The position numbers and the translations under genes were made by a program. From Frankia sp. AgB1.9 (lineage in GTDB: Bacteria; Actinomycetota; Actinomycetes; Frankiales; Frankiaceae): 64,000 nucleotides of DNA. Location: contig NZ_JADWYX010000030.1 of assembly GCF_016786355.1 (NCBI RefSeq), positions 28,483 to 92,482 of the forward strand, written 5' to 3'. Positions 16,756 to 24,733 of the stretch are shown piece after piece (within the stretch, counting starts at the first letter, position 1; each line of letters opens with the position of its first letter). The notes under the pieces are model-generated. The model did no database searches, had not been told where the DNA came from, and worked only from the letters and a program-made list of their open reading frames with translations.

Positions 16756-17217
16756 TCAGGCCTCCGTCGACGCGGCGGCCGGCACGGAGGTGTCCGCGGG
16801 CACGGTGGTATCCGCGGGCACGGAGGTGTCCGCCGCCGCGGCGTCGGCGGCACGGGTGGCCCGCACCTCGCGCAGCGCCCGCTTGGCCGAGATGGCCGCG
16901 GGGGCGCCGCAGTAGGCGGCGACCTGGAAGAGCAGCTCGTCGAGCTCGGCGTCGCTGACCCCGGTGCGTGCCTGGGCGCTCGCGTGCAGCTTGAACTCCT
17001 CCATCCGACCGAGGGCCGCGGTCATCGCGAGTACCAGCAGGCTGCGGTCCCGGGTGGAGAGCGGTCCGCCGCGGGTCCACACCCCCCAGGCCTGGCGGGT
17101 GATGTGGTCCTGGAAGTCCTGCGCGACCGGGTCGGTCTCGGCCTTCTGGGCATCGACGTAGGCGTCGCCCAGCATGGCCCGGCGCAGCTCGTAGGCAGCG
17201 CTCAGTGCCTCGTCCAC
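16756..17217 (-). CDS. carboxymuconolactone decarboxylase (AhpD-like) family protein
   Basis: 153 residues. CMD-type helical domain: WTRGGPLSTRDRSLLVLAMTAALGRMEEFKLHASAQARTGVSDAELDELLFQVAAYCGAPAA, with the family histidine and the cysteine near its end. Function in the family ranges from decarboxylation of a lactone in aromatic degradation to peroxidase-like roles. GTG at 17217 has GGAGGA 6 nt upstream. The C-terminus carries three ADTSVP-like repeats coded by an 18-bp tandem repeat, absent from the family core and probably a disordered tail. One nt separates it from the downstream dehydrogenase. Confidence 0.9.
   Translation of the reverse strand: MDEALSAAYELRRAMLGDAYVDAQKAETDPVAQDFQDHITRQAWGVWTRGGPLSTRDRSLLVLAMTAALGRMEEFKLHASAQARTGVSDAELDELLFQVAAYCGAPAAISAKRALREVRATRAADAAAADTSVPADTTVPADTSVPAAASTEA
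16781..16834. repeat. 3 x 18-bp coding tandem repeat
   Basis: Three units of GGCACGGNGGTNTCCGCG within the 3' end of the CMD-family gene, encoding repeated Ala-Asp-Thr-(Ser/Thr)-Val-Pro. In frame, so copy number could vary without breaking the gene. Confidence 0.85.
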
Positions 17218-17321
17218 GGTCGTTCCTCCGATCCTCGGCGCCGCCGAAGGAGGCGGCGCGAAAAAGAGCCGACGCCGGTCACCGGGCGGCTCGGCCGCCT
17301 GTCCGGCGTAGGCGCTGGCCG

Positions 17322-18809
17322 TCAGCCCAAGGACAGGCTGACGGTCTTGGTCTGGGCGTAGTCGTGCAGGGCCTCGAGGCCCTTCTCCCGGCCGAAGCCG
17401 CTGTTCTTGTAGCCGCCGAACGGCGTCTCGTTGGTCAGTGGCCCGCCGTTGACGGCCACCTGGCCTGCGTCGATCCGCTCGGCCACCCGCAGCCCGCGCG
17501 CGACGTCGCCGCTCCACACGCTGGCGACCAGCCCGAAGTCGGTGTCGTTGGCCGCGGCGACCGCGTCCCGCTCGTCGCTGAAGCGCCGGGTCACCAGCAC
17601 CGGGCCGAAGACCTCCTCGCGGGCGAGCGGGTGGGTGAGCGGAACGTCCGCGTAGACGGTCGGGCGCACGTACTGGCCGGCGGCGCCGGGCCCGTCGGCG
17701 TAGGCGGCACCCCCGGTCAGCGGGGTGAGGCCGTCCCGAGACGCGTCGGCGAACGCGGCGAGCACCTTGCCGAACTGCGCCTCGGTGATGATCGGGCCGA
17801 AGTCGACGCCGGGCTCCAGGCGCTCCAGCCGCTCGACGATCCTGGCGACCACCTCGTCGTGCACCGAGCCCTCGACCAGCAGGCGGGTCGTCGCCGAGCA
17901 GACCTGGCCGGAGTTCGTCTGGATCGCGGCAGCCGCGGCTGCCGCGGCTCGGTCGAGGTCCGCGTCGGCGAAGACGACGACCGGGGACTTGCCGCCGAGC
18001 TCGAGGGTCAGCGGGATCAGCCGGTCACCGGCGACCTGGGCCAGGTGCCGGCCGGTCGCCACCGAGCCGGTGAACGCCACCTTGCGCACGAGCGGGTGCG
18101 CCGCGAGGGGGGAGCCGACCTCGGGTCCGGTGCCGGTGACGACGTTGAGCAGGCCGTCGGGCAGCCCGGCCTGGGTCGCGAGCCTCGCCAGCAGCACGGT
18201 GGACGTGGCGGTGAACTCGCTGGGCTTGGCGACGATCGCGTTGCCCACGGCCAGCGCCGGGGCGAGCGCGCGGGACGCCTGGTTGAGCGGCAGGTTCCAC
18301 GGGGTGATCGCGCCGATGACGCCGTACGGCTCCAGGCGGGTGTACGCGTGCGCCCCGGCACCGAGGTCGATGGTGCGCCCGTTGAGCGCGCGGACCACCC
18401 CGGCGTAGTAGCGGAAGTAGTCGACCGACAGGCCGATCTCGAAGGCGACCTGGCCGGGAACCTTGCCGGTGGAGGTCCATTCGAGCTCCGCGAGCTCGTC
18501 GGTGGCGGCGGCCATCGCGTCGGCGACGGCGTGCAGCACGTCGGACCGCTCGCGCGCGGGCCGCGCGGCCCAGCCCGGCCAGGCGGCCGCCGCGGTGGTG
18601 ACCGCGAGCTCGACGTCGGCGGCGGTGCCCGCGGCGATCGTGTCGCCCGGCTCTCGGTTCGCCGGGTTGTGGGTGGCGAAGTAGGCGCCCTCGGCTGGAG
18701 CGACGGCCCGGCCGTTGATCCAGTGCTCGTGCCGCCGAGGCCCGGCTGTAACGGCCGGCCGCCTGACCGCGTCCTGGGTAGCCGCAACCTGAGTTTCGGT
18801 GACGCTCAC
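17322..18809 (-). CDS. aldehyde dehydrogenase (NAD(P)+)
   Basis: 495 residues, full ALDH length. Oxidises an aldehyde to the acid: PWN (N172) oxyanion hole, VAKPSE cofactor contact, general base E270 in LELGGKSP, nucleophile C304 in NSGQVCSAT, and C-terminal FGGYKNSGFGREKG. The frame stays open far upstream, but GTG 18809 follows AAGGGAAGG by 8 nt and starts just before the conserved HWINGRAV; the extra upstream residues have no ALDH character. Divergent from the amidohydrolase across a promoter region rich in GAGAAT-type sites. Confidence 0.93.
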   Translation of the reverse strand: MSVTETQVAATQDAVRRPAVTAGPRRHEHWINGRAVAPAEGAYFATHNPANREPGDTIAAGTAADVELAVTTAAAAWPGWAARPARERSDVLHAVADAMAAATDELAELEWTSTGKVPGQVAFEIGLSVDYFRYYAGVVRALNGRTIDLGAGAHAYTRLEPYGVIGAITPWNLPLNQASRALAPALAVGNAIVAKPSEFTATSTVLLARLATQAGLPDGLLNVVTGTGPEVGSPLAAHPLVRKVAFTGSVATGRHLAQVAGDRLIPLTLELGGKSPVVVFADADLDRAAAAAAAAIQTNSGQVCSATTRLLVEGSVHDEVVARIVERLERLEPGVDFGPIITEAQFGKVLAAFADASRDGLTPLTGGAAYADGPGAAGQYVRPTVYADVPLTHPLAREEVFGPVLVTRRFSDERDAVAAANDTDFGLVASVWSGDVARGLRVAERIDAGQVAVNGGPLTNETPFGGYKNSGFGREKGLEALHDYAQTKTVSLSLG

Positions 18810-19133
18810 CGGAACCACCTTCCCTTCCACACCGGGCGGTCGGTGCTCGGCGCAGGCGCGGGCACACTCCTGGGCGTCCGCGCTCCCGAACACCGTGTCG
18901 ATCTTCGCCGGGTCGGCCCGGCGTCGCTCACGCCTCATCTTGCTTCGCGATCGCGAGGCCGGGTGGGCCGTTGGCCTTCCTGGCTGGAAACTAGCTTCTC
19001 GCCCTGCGAGAATCAAACATGCGATTTCCGGCGCGGGTGGCCGACGGCCGCGTCCGCGCAGGTGGTGGGCCGGGGTCCGGGTCAGGCCGTTTGACTCGAC
19101 TCCCGACCGCGTGAGAATCTGAGACTCAACTCT

Positions 19134-19148
19134 GAGAACATGGTTCTC
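19134..19148. promoter_or_regulatory. GAGAAC-N3-GTTCTC operator
   Basis: GAGAACATGGTTCTC, a perfect palindrome with 6-bp arms and a 3-nt centre. Same core (AGAAY-N3-RTTCT) as the sites at 27866, 35253 and 39984. About 190 bp upstream of the amidohydrolase. Confidence 0.6.
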
Positions 19149-19271
19149 CGCCTGGCTTGCGAAGGCTGGCTTGCGGCGCCTGGCTTGGGACGCCTGGTGT
19201 GCGGGCGCGAGACCACTAGCGCGAGACCACGATGCGGTCCGAGGCCGCGGTCCAGACACGTCAACGCCGAC

Positions 19272-19325
19272 GGGGCCCGGTTTTGGCCCTGATGTCACGG
19301 GGCCCGATTTTGGCCCTGAGGTTCA
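19272..19325. repeat. duplicated 27-bp unit with GGCCCG..TTTTGGCC core
   Basis: Two adjacent 27-bp units beginning GGGGCCCGGTTTTGGCCCTG and GGGGCCCGATTTTGGCCCTG. A related pair of 27-bp units occurs at 54226-54279 in the 5' end of a P450 gene, same orientation. Ends just at the ribosome-binding site of the amidohydrolase. Confidence 0.75.
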
Positions 19326-19338
19326 AGGAGGACGCGGG

Positions 19339-20550
19339 ATGCTGACGCTCAAGGCCGCTGGCCTGCTCGATGTCGACACCGGTGAGATCATCCGGCCCGG
19401 CATCCTGAAGATCGAGGGCGAGTACATCGTCGGCGTGGGCGGACAGCCCGAGGGCGAGGTCATCGACCTCGGCGACCTGGTCCTCCTGCCGGGTCTGATG
19501 GACATGGAGCTCAACCTCCTGATGGGCGGCCCGGGGGAGAACCAGTTCACCAGCCAGATGCGCGACGACCCGCCGCTGCGGATGATGCGCGCCACCCAGA
19601 ACGCCCGACGCACCCTGCGCGCCGGCTTCACGACCGTCCGCAACCTGGGCCTGTTCTGCAAGACCGGCGGCTACCTGCTCGACGTGGCCCTGATGAAGGC
19701 GATCGACAACGGCTGGGTCGACGGCCCGCGGATCGTCCCCGCCGGCCACGCGGTCACCCCGACCGGCGGGCACCTCGACCCGACGATGTTCGGCCAGTTC
19801 GCACCGCACGTCCTGCAGCTCACGGTCGAGGAAGGCCTGGCCAACGGCGTCGACGAGGTCACCAAGGCCGTCCGACACCAGATCAAGCACGGCGCGCAGG
19901 TCATCAAGATGTGCGGCTCCGGCGGCACCATGACCCTCACCGGTCCGGCGGGAGCGAAGCACTACTCCGACGCGGAGGTGCTCGCGATCACCGACGAGGC
20001 GCACCGGCGCGGCCTGCGGGTCGCCGCACACACCCACGGCTCCGAGGCCGTGACCCAGATGATCGAGTGCGGCGTCGACTGCATCGAGCACGCCTTCATG
20101 ATCGACGACGACACCATCAACCTGATGGTCAAGCGGGGCACCTACCTCGTCGCCACCCAGGCACTGATCGACGGCATGCAGGTGCTCAGCACCTCCGACC
20201 CGCGCGTCCAGGCGAAGGCTGCGCGGGACTGGCCGAGGGCGAAGGCGTCCATCCGCAACGCGATCGAGGCCGGCGTGAAGATCGCCGTCGGTTCGGACGC
20301 GCCGGCGATCCCGCACGGCAAGAACGGCAACGAGCTGGTCACCCTCGTCGAGCGCGGCATGACTCCGCTGCAGGCGATCCAGGCCGCGACTATCGTCGGG
20401 GCCGACCTGATCGACGTGACTGACCGCGGCCGACTCGGCGAGGGCCTGCTCGCCGACGTCATCGCCGTGCGCGACAACCCGCTCGAGGACATCCGGGTGG
20501 TGACCCGCGTTCCCTTCGTCATGAAGGGTGGTAAGCAGTTCATCTACTGA
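19339..20550 (+). CDS. amidohydrolase superfamily protein with altered HxH motif
   Basis: 403 residues. Imidazolonepropionase/prolidase-like amidohydrolase: N-terminal beta sandwich, barrel, carboxylated-lysine candidate K190 (VIKMCGSGG), H231-x-H233 (AAHTHG), H251 and the catalytic D320 (GSDAP). The first-strand HxH that normally binds metal (LPGLIDMHVH) reads LPGLMDMELNL here, with E57 and N59 in place of the histidines. AAGGAGG lies 7 nt before the ATG at 19339. Cyclic amide or dipeptide hydrolysis is the family role; with the altered metal site the real reaction is uncertain. Followed 70 bp later by the SnoaL/dehydrogenase operon. Confidence 0.9.
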   Translation: MLTLKAAGLLDVDTGEIIRPGILKIEGEYIVGVGGQPEGEVIDLGDLVLLPGLMDMELNLLMGGPGENQFTSQMRDDPPLRMMRATQNARRTLRAGFTTVRNLGLFCKTGGYLLDVALMKAIDNGWVDGPRIVPAGHAVTPTGGHLDPTMFGQFAPHVLQLTVEEGLANGVDEVTKAVRHQIKHGAQVIKMCGSGGTMTLTGPAGAKHYSDAEVLAITDEAHRRGLRVAAHTHGSEAVTQMIECGVDCIEHAFMIDDDTINLMVKRGTYLVATQALIDGMQVLSTSDPRVQAKAARDWPRAKASIRNAIEAGVKIAVGSDAPAIPHGKNGNELVTLVERGMTPLQAIQAATIVGADLIDVTDRGRLGEGLLADVIAVRDNPLEDIRVVTRVPFVMKGGKQFIY

Positions 20551-20620
20551 TCTCGACGGTCGCGATGACCTCGTCAGTGCAGAGACCCCAGCTTCCGCGC
20601 TCCCAAGTTCGGAGTAGACC

Positions 20621-21052
20621 GTGACCAAGCCGAACCGCATCGAGGATCTGGTCGAGATCCAGCAGACCCTCGCCCGTTACGCGGTGACCATCACCCAGGG
20701 CGACATCGAGGGTCTGGTCAAGGTCTTCACCCCTGACGGCACATACAGCGCATTCGGGGACACGTTCGCGCTCAAGGACTTCCCGGCGCTGGTCGCGGCC
20801 GCGCCCAAGGGCCTGTTCCTCACCGGCACGCCGGCCATCGACTTCGCCGACGACGGCCTCAACGCGACCGGCACCCAGCCGCTGTGCTTCATCGAGCACT
20901 CCGCGCACGACATGCGCATCGGCTACTACCGGGACACCTACCTGCGCACGGACGACGGCTGGCGGCTGCGCACCCGGGCGATGACGTTCATCCGCCGCAG
21001 CGGCGACCACGACCACGGGATTCCGCATGTCATTGAGCGGATCAACCTGTGA
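20621..21052 (+). CDS. SnoaL-like (NTF2-fold) protein
   Basis: 143 residues. Cone-shaped NTF2/SnoaL fold: EIQQTLARYAVTITQGDIEGLVKVFTPDGTYSAFGD at the start and RTDDGWRLRTRAMTFIRR at the end. Such proteins are isomerases, dehydratases or hydrolases of polycyclic or steroid-like compounds, or have no known activity. GTG start with GGAG 6 nt upstream. Its TGA overlaps the GTG of the downstream acyl-CoA dehydrogenase. A second SnoaL-like gene is at 45384. Confidence 0.88.
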   Translation: MTKPNRIEDLVEIQQTLARYAVTITQGDIEGLVKVFTPDGTYSAFGDTFALKDFPALVAAAPKGLFLTGTPAIDFADDGLNATGTQPLCFIEHSAHDMRIGYYRDTYLRTDDGWRLRTRAMTFIRRSGDHDHGIPHVIERINL

Positions 21053-21175
21053 GCGTAGGAGCGAACCCGCGGAGTGGTCGTCCGACGGAGGAGGACGGCC
21101 GCGAGCAGGGGTCCCCGGTCGGCGCGGATGCGCTGACCGGGGGGGCGATGGGTTCGCGACGGAGCGAACCAGAGA
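21049..21175 (+). repeat. N-terminal coding repeat, copy A
   Basis: Two blocks shared with 43051-42962 (minus strand): GTGAGCG-AGGAG...CGGAGTGGTCGTCCGA-GGA-GAGGACGGCCGCG, and GCGACGGAGCGAACCAG-GAC. In copy A an extra 40-50 bp separates the blocks. Both copies begin exactly at a GTGA stop/start overlap. Confidence 0.7.
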
Positions 21176-22356
21176 CGCAGCGCGCTTCCAGCCTCGTGCC
21201 GGCCGGGTTCGTGCCGCCGGTCGACGGTGAGACGGTCACCGTCGAGGAGTTCCGCGCCGCGGTGCGGGCCTGGCTTGACGAGCACGCGGCCGAGCTGGCC
21301 AAGCCGGTGGACGACCACTCGCTCGACGCGGAGGTCGGCCAGCTCGGCAAGGTCCGCCGCGCGCTCTACGACGCGGGCTGGATGCGCTACGGCTGGCCGG
21401 TCGAGGCCGGCGGTCTGGGCGGCCCGGACGTGCTGCGGGCCGTGCTCGGCGAGGAGGTGGCGAACCGTGACCTGACCGACGCCACCAACTACTCGCTGAT
21501 CGAGGTCTTCGCGCCGACGATGATCTCGTACGCCCGGCCCGAGCTCGCGGCCGAGATGCTGCCGCGGCTGCTGTCCGGCCGTGAGCACTGGTGCCAGGGC
21601 TTCTCCGAGCCCGGCTCCGGCTCGGACCTCGCCTCGCTGACGACCCGCGCCGCGCAGCGCGAGGACGGCAGCTGGGTCGTCAACGGCCAGAAGGTCTGGA
21701 CGTCGCTCGCGCAGTACGCCCAGCGCTGCGTCCTGCTCACCAGGACCGGCCCGGGCCACGCCGGCATCACCGCGTTCTTCCTCGACATGGACACCCCCGG
21801 CATCACCGTCCGGCCGCTGCGCACGATGCACGGCGTCGACGAGTTCGCCGAGGTGTTCTTCGACGACGTCGTGATTCCGGCCGAGCGGCTGCTCGGCAAG
21901 ATCGGCGACGGCTGGAGCCTCGCGATGGACCTGCTGCCGTATGAGCGGTCCACCTGCTTCTGGCACCGGATCACCTACCTGTTCACCCGGCTCGACCTGC
22001 TGCTGGCCGACGTCGAGGCGCAGGAGACCGAGCCCGCTGCGACGACCGACGCAGCGCTCGGCGCCGCTTACCTGGCTTTGCACACCATCCGCAGCCGGTC
22101 GCGCAACACCCAGCGGCAGCTGGCCGCGGGCGTGCACCTGGGCCCGGAGACGTCCGTCGACAAGATCCTGCTGGCGACCGCGGACCAGAAGCTCTTCGAC
22201 ACGGCCCGCGAGGTGCTGCCCGGCGCGATCGAGCTGACGGACGCGCACTGGCGTACCGAATACCTGTACTCGCGGGCGGCGACCATCTACGGCGGCACGG
22301 CGGAGATCCAGCGCAACATCGTCGCCCGCCGGCTGCTGAACCTGGGCAAGGAGTAG
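21049..22356 (+). CDS. acyl-CoA dehydrogenase (alpha-type) with repeat-coded N-terminus
   Basis: 435 residues. Core from about residue 55: YGWPVEAGGLGGPD, WCQGFSEPGSGSDLASL, KVWTSLAQYAQRCVLL, C-terminal YSRAATIYGGTAEIQRNIVARRLL. The first 50 residues (Arg/Gly/Glu-rich, RSGRPTEEDGRE) are coded by a DNA repeat shared with the dehydrogenase gene at 43051 and are not part of the fold. Start GTG overlaps the SnoaL stop (GTGA); an alternative ATG at 21148 would remove most of the extension. Paired with the next gene 2 nt downstream. Confidence 0.9.
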   Translation: MSVGANPRSGRPTEEDGREQGSPVGADALTGGAMGSRRSEPETQRASSLVPAGFVPPVDGETVTVEEFRAAVRAWLDEHAAELAKPVDDHSLDAEVGQLGKVRRALYDAGWMRYGWPVEAGGLGGPDVLRAVLGEEVANRDLTDATNYSLIEVFAPTMISYARPELAAEMLPRLLSGREHWCQGFSEPGSGSDLASLTTRAAQREDGSWVVNGQKVWTSLAQYAQRCVLLTRTGPGHAGITAFFLDMDTPGITVRPLRTMHGVDEFAEVFFDDVVIPAERLLGKIGDGWSLAMDLLPYERSTCFWHRITYLFTRLDLLLADVEAQETEPAATTDAALGAAYLALHTIRSRSRNTQRQLAAGVHLGPETSVDKILLATADQKLFDTAREVLPGAIELTDAHWRTEYLYSRAATIYGGTAEIQRNIVARRLLNLGKE

Positions 22357-22358
22357 GC

Positions 22359-23177
22359 GTGGACGCGCAGGAACGGGACCTTCTCGCCGAGGCACTGCGC
22401 GGGACGATGGCCGACACCCCGGCGGGCGCGGCGCTCGACGTGGCGCTGGCCGAGCTCGGCTGGGCGGACCTGCTCGCCGAGGAGTCCGCCGACGCGATCC
22501 CGCTGGTGTTCGCCCTGCTGGGGCAGACCGGGGCGCACGCTCCGCTCGTCAACGACGTCCTGCTCGCCGCCATCGGCTCGCCGATCGGCGGTGTCGTCGC
22601 GCTGCCCTACGCGGGTGGGCGCACCGTCGTCTGGGAACGGGCCGACGTCGTGGGCGAGGGGACGATCCTCGACGGGCCCGTGCCGCTGCGGGTCGTGGCG
22701 GCGGACGCGGCCGACGGTGGCAAGGTCGCCGCGGACCCGGTGGCGCTCGCCGCAGGCCGCCGCGCACTCGCCTGGTGGCTGGTCGGGACCGGGCGCGCGA
22801 TGCTCGACCTGGCCCGCACGCACGCGTTGGACCGCCACCAGTTCGGCCGCCCGGTCGCGGGGTTCCAGGCCGTCCGGCACCGGCTCGCCGAGACGTACGT
22901 CGCGCTCGAAGGCGCCGAGGCCACGCTGACGGCGGCCGACGACGAGCTCGGCGCGCTGCTGGCGAAGGCGGCCGCCGGCCAGGCGGCGCTGGACGCGGCC
23001 CGGCACTGCCAGCAGGTGCTCGGCGGCATCGGGTTCACCGCCGAGCACGACCTGCACCACCACATCCGCCGCGTGCTCACCCTCGACGGCCTGCTCGGCA
23101 ACAGCCGGGAGCTCACCCGCGAGGCCGGCGCCCTCATCCGCGCCCGCCGCACGGCCCCCCGCATCGCCCAGCTGTAG
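22359..23177 (+). CDS. acyl-CoA dehydrogenase, small (beta) partner
   Basis: 272 residues, a shortened acyl-CoA dehydrogenase. The N-terminal and beta domains are condensed; the C-terminal bundle is clear: RTHALDRHQFGRPVAGFQAVRHRLAE and QQVLGGIGFTAEHDLHHHIRRV. GTG with AAGGAG 5 nt upstream, 2 nt after the alpha-type gene, so the two make a heteromeric enzyme. Closed downstream by palindrome copy 3. Confidence 0.93.
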   Translation: MDAQERDLLAEALRGTMADTPAGAALDVALAELGWADLLAEESADAIPLVFALLGQTGAHAPLVNDVLLAAIGSPIGGVVALPYAGGRTVVWERADVVGEGTILDGPVPLRVVAADAADGGKVAADPVALAAGRRALAWWLVGTGRAMLDLARTHALDRHQFGRPVAGFQAVRHRLAETYVALEGAEATLTAADDELGALLAKAAAGQAALDAARHCQQVLGGIGFTAEHDLHHHIRRVLTLDGLLGNSRELTREAGALIRARRTAPRIAQL

Positions 23178-23735
23178 GAACCGGCACCAGAGCCTCCCGC
23201 GATCTTGCCTGGCTGGCCGGCCGCCTTCGGGCCGTGATCGTTGTTTCCGCCCTCGGGTGGTCGTGCAAACGCCCTGGCTACGACCACCCGAGGGCCAAAA
23301 CGGCGATCACCAGCCGCGCTGGCCGGCGAGGCGCGGCCAGTCTCGATAGGCCTTGGCGCGGTGGACCCAGGCGGACGGCTGGGCCGCGTGTCGACGCGAG
23401 CCCAGCCGCGGTCCTGCCGTGGACGAGTTCGACTGTGCTGACCGGCCTGCCGTCGGGTCGCCGTCGCGAGGATCTGCTGACCGAGGTCCAGGTCGCCGTC
23501 GGCGCCGGCATCCGGCGGCCATTTCCCACCTCCGGCGCAGGCCAGCGCACGCCGACGGAGGAGCGACATCCGCTCCTTTCCGGGTTTACGTGGTGCGGCC
23601 TGGTCAGTGCAAAGGCCAGGAACTACCGATGCCGCCCCCTGTCCCAATTGGTCATAAAAGGGTGGGCGCCACAGCGTCCGAGGATCTAGAGTCATTGCTG
23701 CTTGTGCGGTCGCTGACAACAATCGGAGACAAGCG
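23178..23735. other. 558-bp non-coding region
   Basis: Contains palindrome copy 3 near its left end. The middle has stop-rich or low-quality frames only, possibly decayed sequence. The right end (about 23640-23730) is less GC-rich and carries the promoter and GGAGAC ribosome site of the lipoprotein gene. Confidence 0.6.
23234..23310. repeat. dispersed palindrome, copy 3
   Basis: GTGATCGTTGTTTCCGCCCTCGGGTGGTCGT...ACGACCACCCGAGGGCCAAAACGGCGATCAC in outline; 13-16 bp inner arms match exactly around a short loop. Lies 56 bp after the dehydrogenase stop. Confidence 0.85.
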
Positions 23736-24452
23736 GTGACGGTTTCATCGGCGTTTCGAGGCACGGCGGTCGCGGCGGCGGGCATCGCGCTCGTGCTGTC
23801 CGGGTGTTCGTCGAGTTCGCCGCCCAGGCCTGCGGGCGGTGGGGGAGTGTCGACGTCACCGGCCACCCCCACGCCGCAGCGAGCGCTACAAGCGACCGAC
23901 TACGTCCTGCCAGCGTCGGCCGCGCCGCCCGGCTTCACGGCGTCACCCGCTACTGGCTCCGGCGGTGGCACCGACCCCGCGGGTGCTACCGCTCTCAACG
24001 CCTGCGTCGGCGCGCATTTCTTCCGGATCGTCGCCAACCAGGCCGACAGCGCTGACTTCGCCAACGATGCGAGCGGTACCTTCTTTGCCTCTGGCGCTCA
24101 GGTCATCCCTGCTGTGGACGTCGCCGAGGACGCGATGGCCCTTGCCGACCCGACCATTGTGGGCCGGCTTCCGGGGTGCCTCCAGAAGATTTCCAATGAA
24201 GACCCGACCGGATCCACTGGCGGATTGGGCGCGAATATTGATTCCGTCGTCAAGATCAATATTCCGGGAACTCTCTATGCGGTGCGGATGAAAACTTCCA
24301 CGGACGGCACCACCACCTATCTCGACGTCGCATTTTTTGCTCGCGGACGGATAGAGGAAAGTCTTACCGTCGGCCAGACCTCCGCCCCACCGGACGGCGC
24401 TCTCGACGCAGAGCTGGCCACGCAGATCAACCAGCTCTTGGCCAACCAGTAG
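23736..24452 (+). CDS. putative lipoprotein of unknown function
   Basis: 238 residues. Signal peptide with hydrophobic AVAAAGIALV and lipobox LSGC, acylation predicted at C24, so it is exported and membrane-anchored. Then a Ser/Pro/Gly-rich linker (25-50) and a roughly 180-residue domain with two cysteines (ALNACVGAHF, LPGCLQKIS), possibly disulphide-linked. No family recognised; resembles the DUF-type actinobacterial sensor lipoproteins only in layout. GTG start, GGAGAC upstream. The 3' half uses more A/T at third positions (for example runs such as ATTCCGTCGTCAAGATCAAT) than the catabolic neighbours. Confidence 0.85.
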   Translation: MTVSSAFRGTAVAAAGIALVLSGCSSSSPPRPAGGGGVSTSPATPTPQRALQATDYVLPASAAPPGFTASPATGSGGGTDPAGATALNACVGAHFFRIVANQADSADFANDASGTFFASGAQVIPAVDVAEDAMALADPTIVGRLPGCLQKISNEDPTGSTGGLGANIDSVVKINIPGTLYAVRMKTSTDGTTTYLDVAFFARGRIEESLTVGQTSAPPDGALDAELATQINQLLANQ

Positions 24453-24527
24453 CGGGCCGCACTTCAAGATGGGATCGGCGATATCCGGCGCGGCCCTCGT
24501 CAGGAGGAGCGGGCCACCACCTCCGTG

Positions 24528-24608
24528 CATTGATCGCCGTCTCGGCACTCTGGTTCTCGCAAAGCGGCCCCGATCACAACCGCGCGAGGGCCGAAACGGC
24601 GATCAATG
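24528..24608. repeat. dispersed palindrome, copy 4
   Basis: CATTGATCGCCG...gcgagggccgaaACGGCGATCAATG; the left half is more diverged (CTCGGCACTC for GGCCCTC), right half standard. Extended terminal arms CATTGATCGCCG / CGGCGATCAATG are perfect. Confidence 0.83.
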
Positions 24609-24678
24609 AAACGAAGTTCCAGGACGAGGACAATCCGGTCGAGGTGACCGGCGGTGACTGGTCGATCCCGCAAAGCGA

Positions 24679-24710
24679 AAGGCGGCCGACCCCGTGGGGC
24701 CGGCCGCCTT
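24679..24710 (-). terminator. terminator of the minus-strand crotonase/dehydrogenase operon
   Basis: AAGGCGGCCGACCCC-GT-GGGGCCGGCCGCCTT hairpin, 24 nt beyond the crotonase stop on the minus strand, with flanking AAAG that gives a short U-run on the transcript. Confidence 0.7.
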
Positions 24711-24733
24711 CGAAGGGGGACCAGGAGGACCGG

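Larger units (their letters stand above)
18810..19338. promoter_or_regulatory. 529-bp divergent control region with multiple inverted repeats
   Basis: No gene found. Contains an everted repeat TTCTCG-N5-CGAGAA (18996-19012), a GAGAATC half at 19008, another at about 19113, the palindrome at 19134-19148 and a duplicated 27-bp unit (19272-19325). Lies between divergent aldehyde dehydrogenase and amidohydrolase genes and is unusually long for this dense genome, so it probably holds control sites for both. Confidence 0.6.

Noticed and set aside
17322..19298. N-terminally extended aldehyde dehydrogenase of 658 residues
   Set aside because: The extra 160 residues show no fold or motif, cover operator-like repeats, and a good ribosome site precedes GTG 18809.
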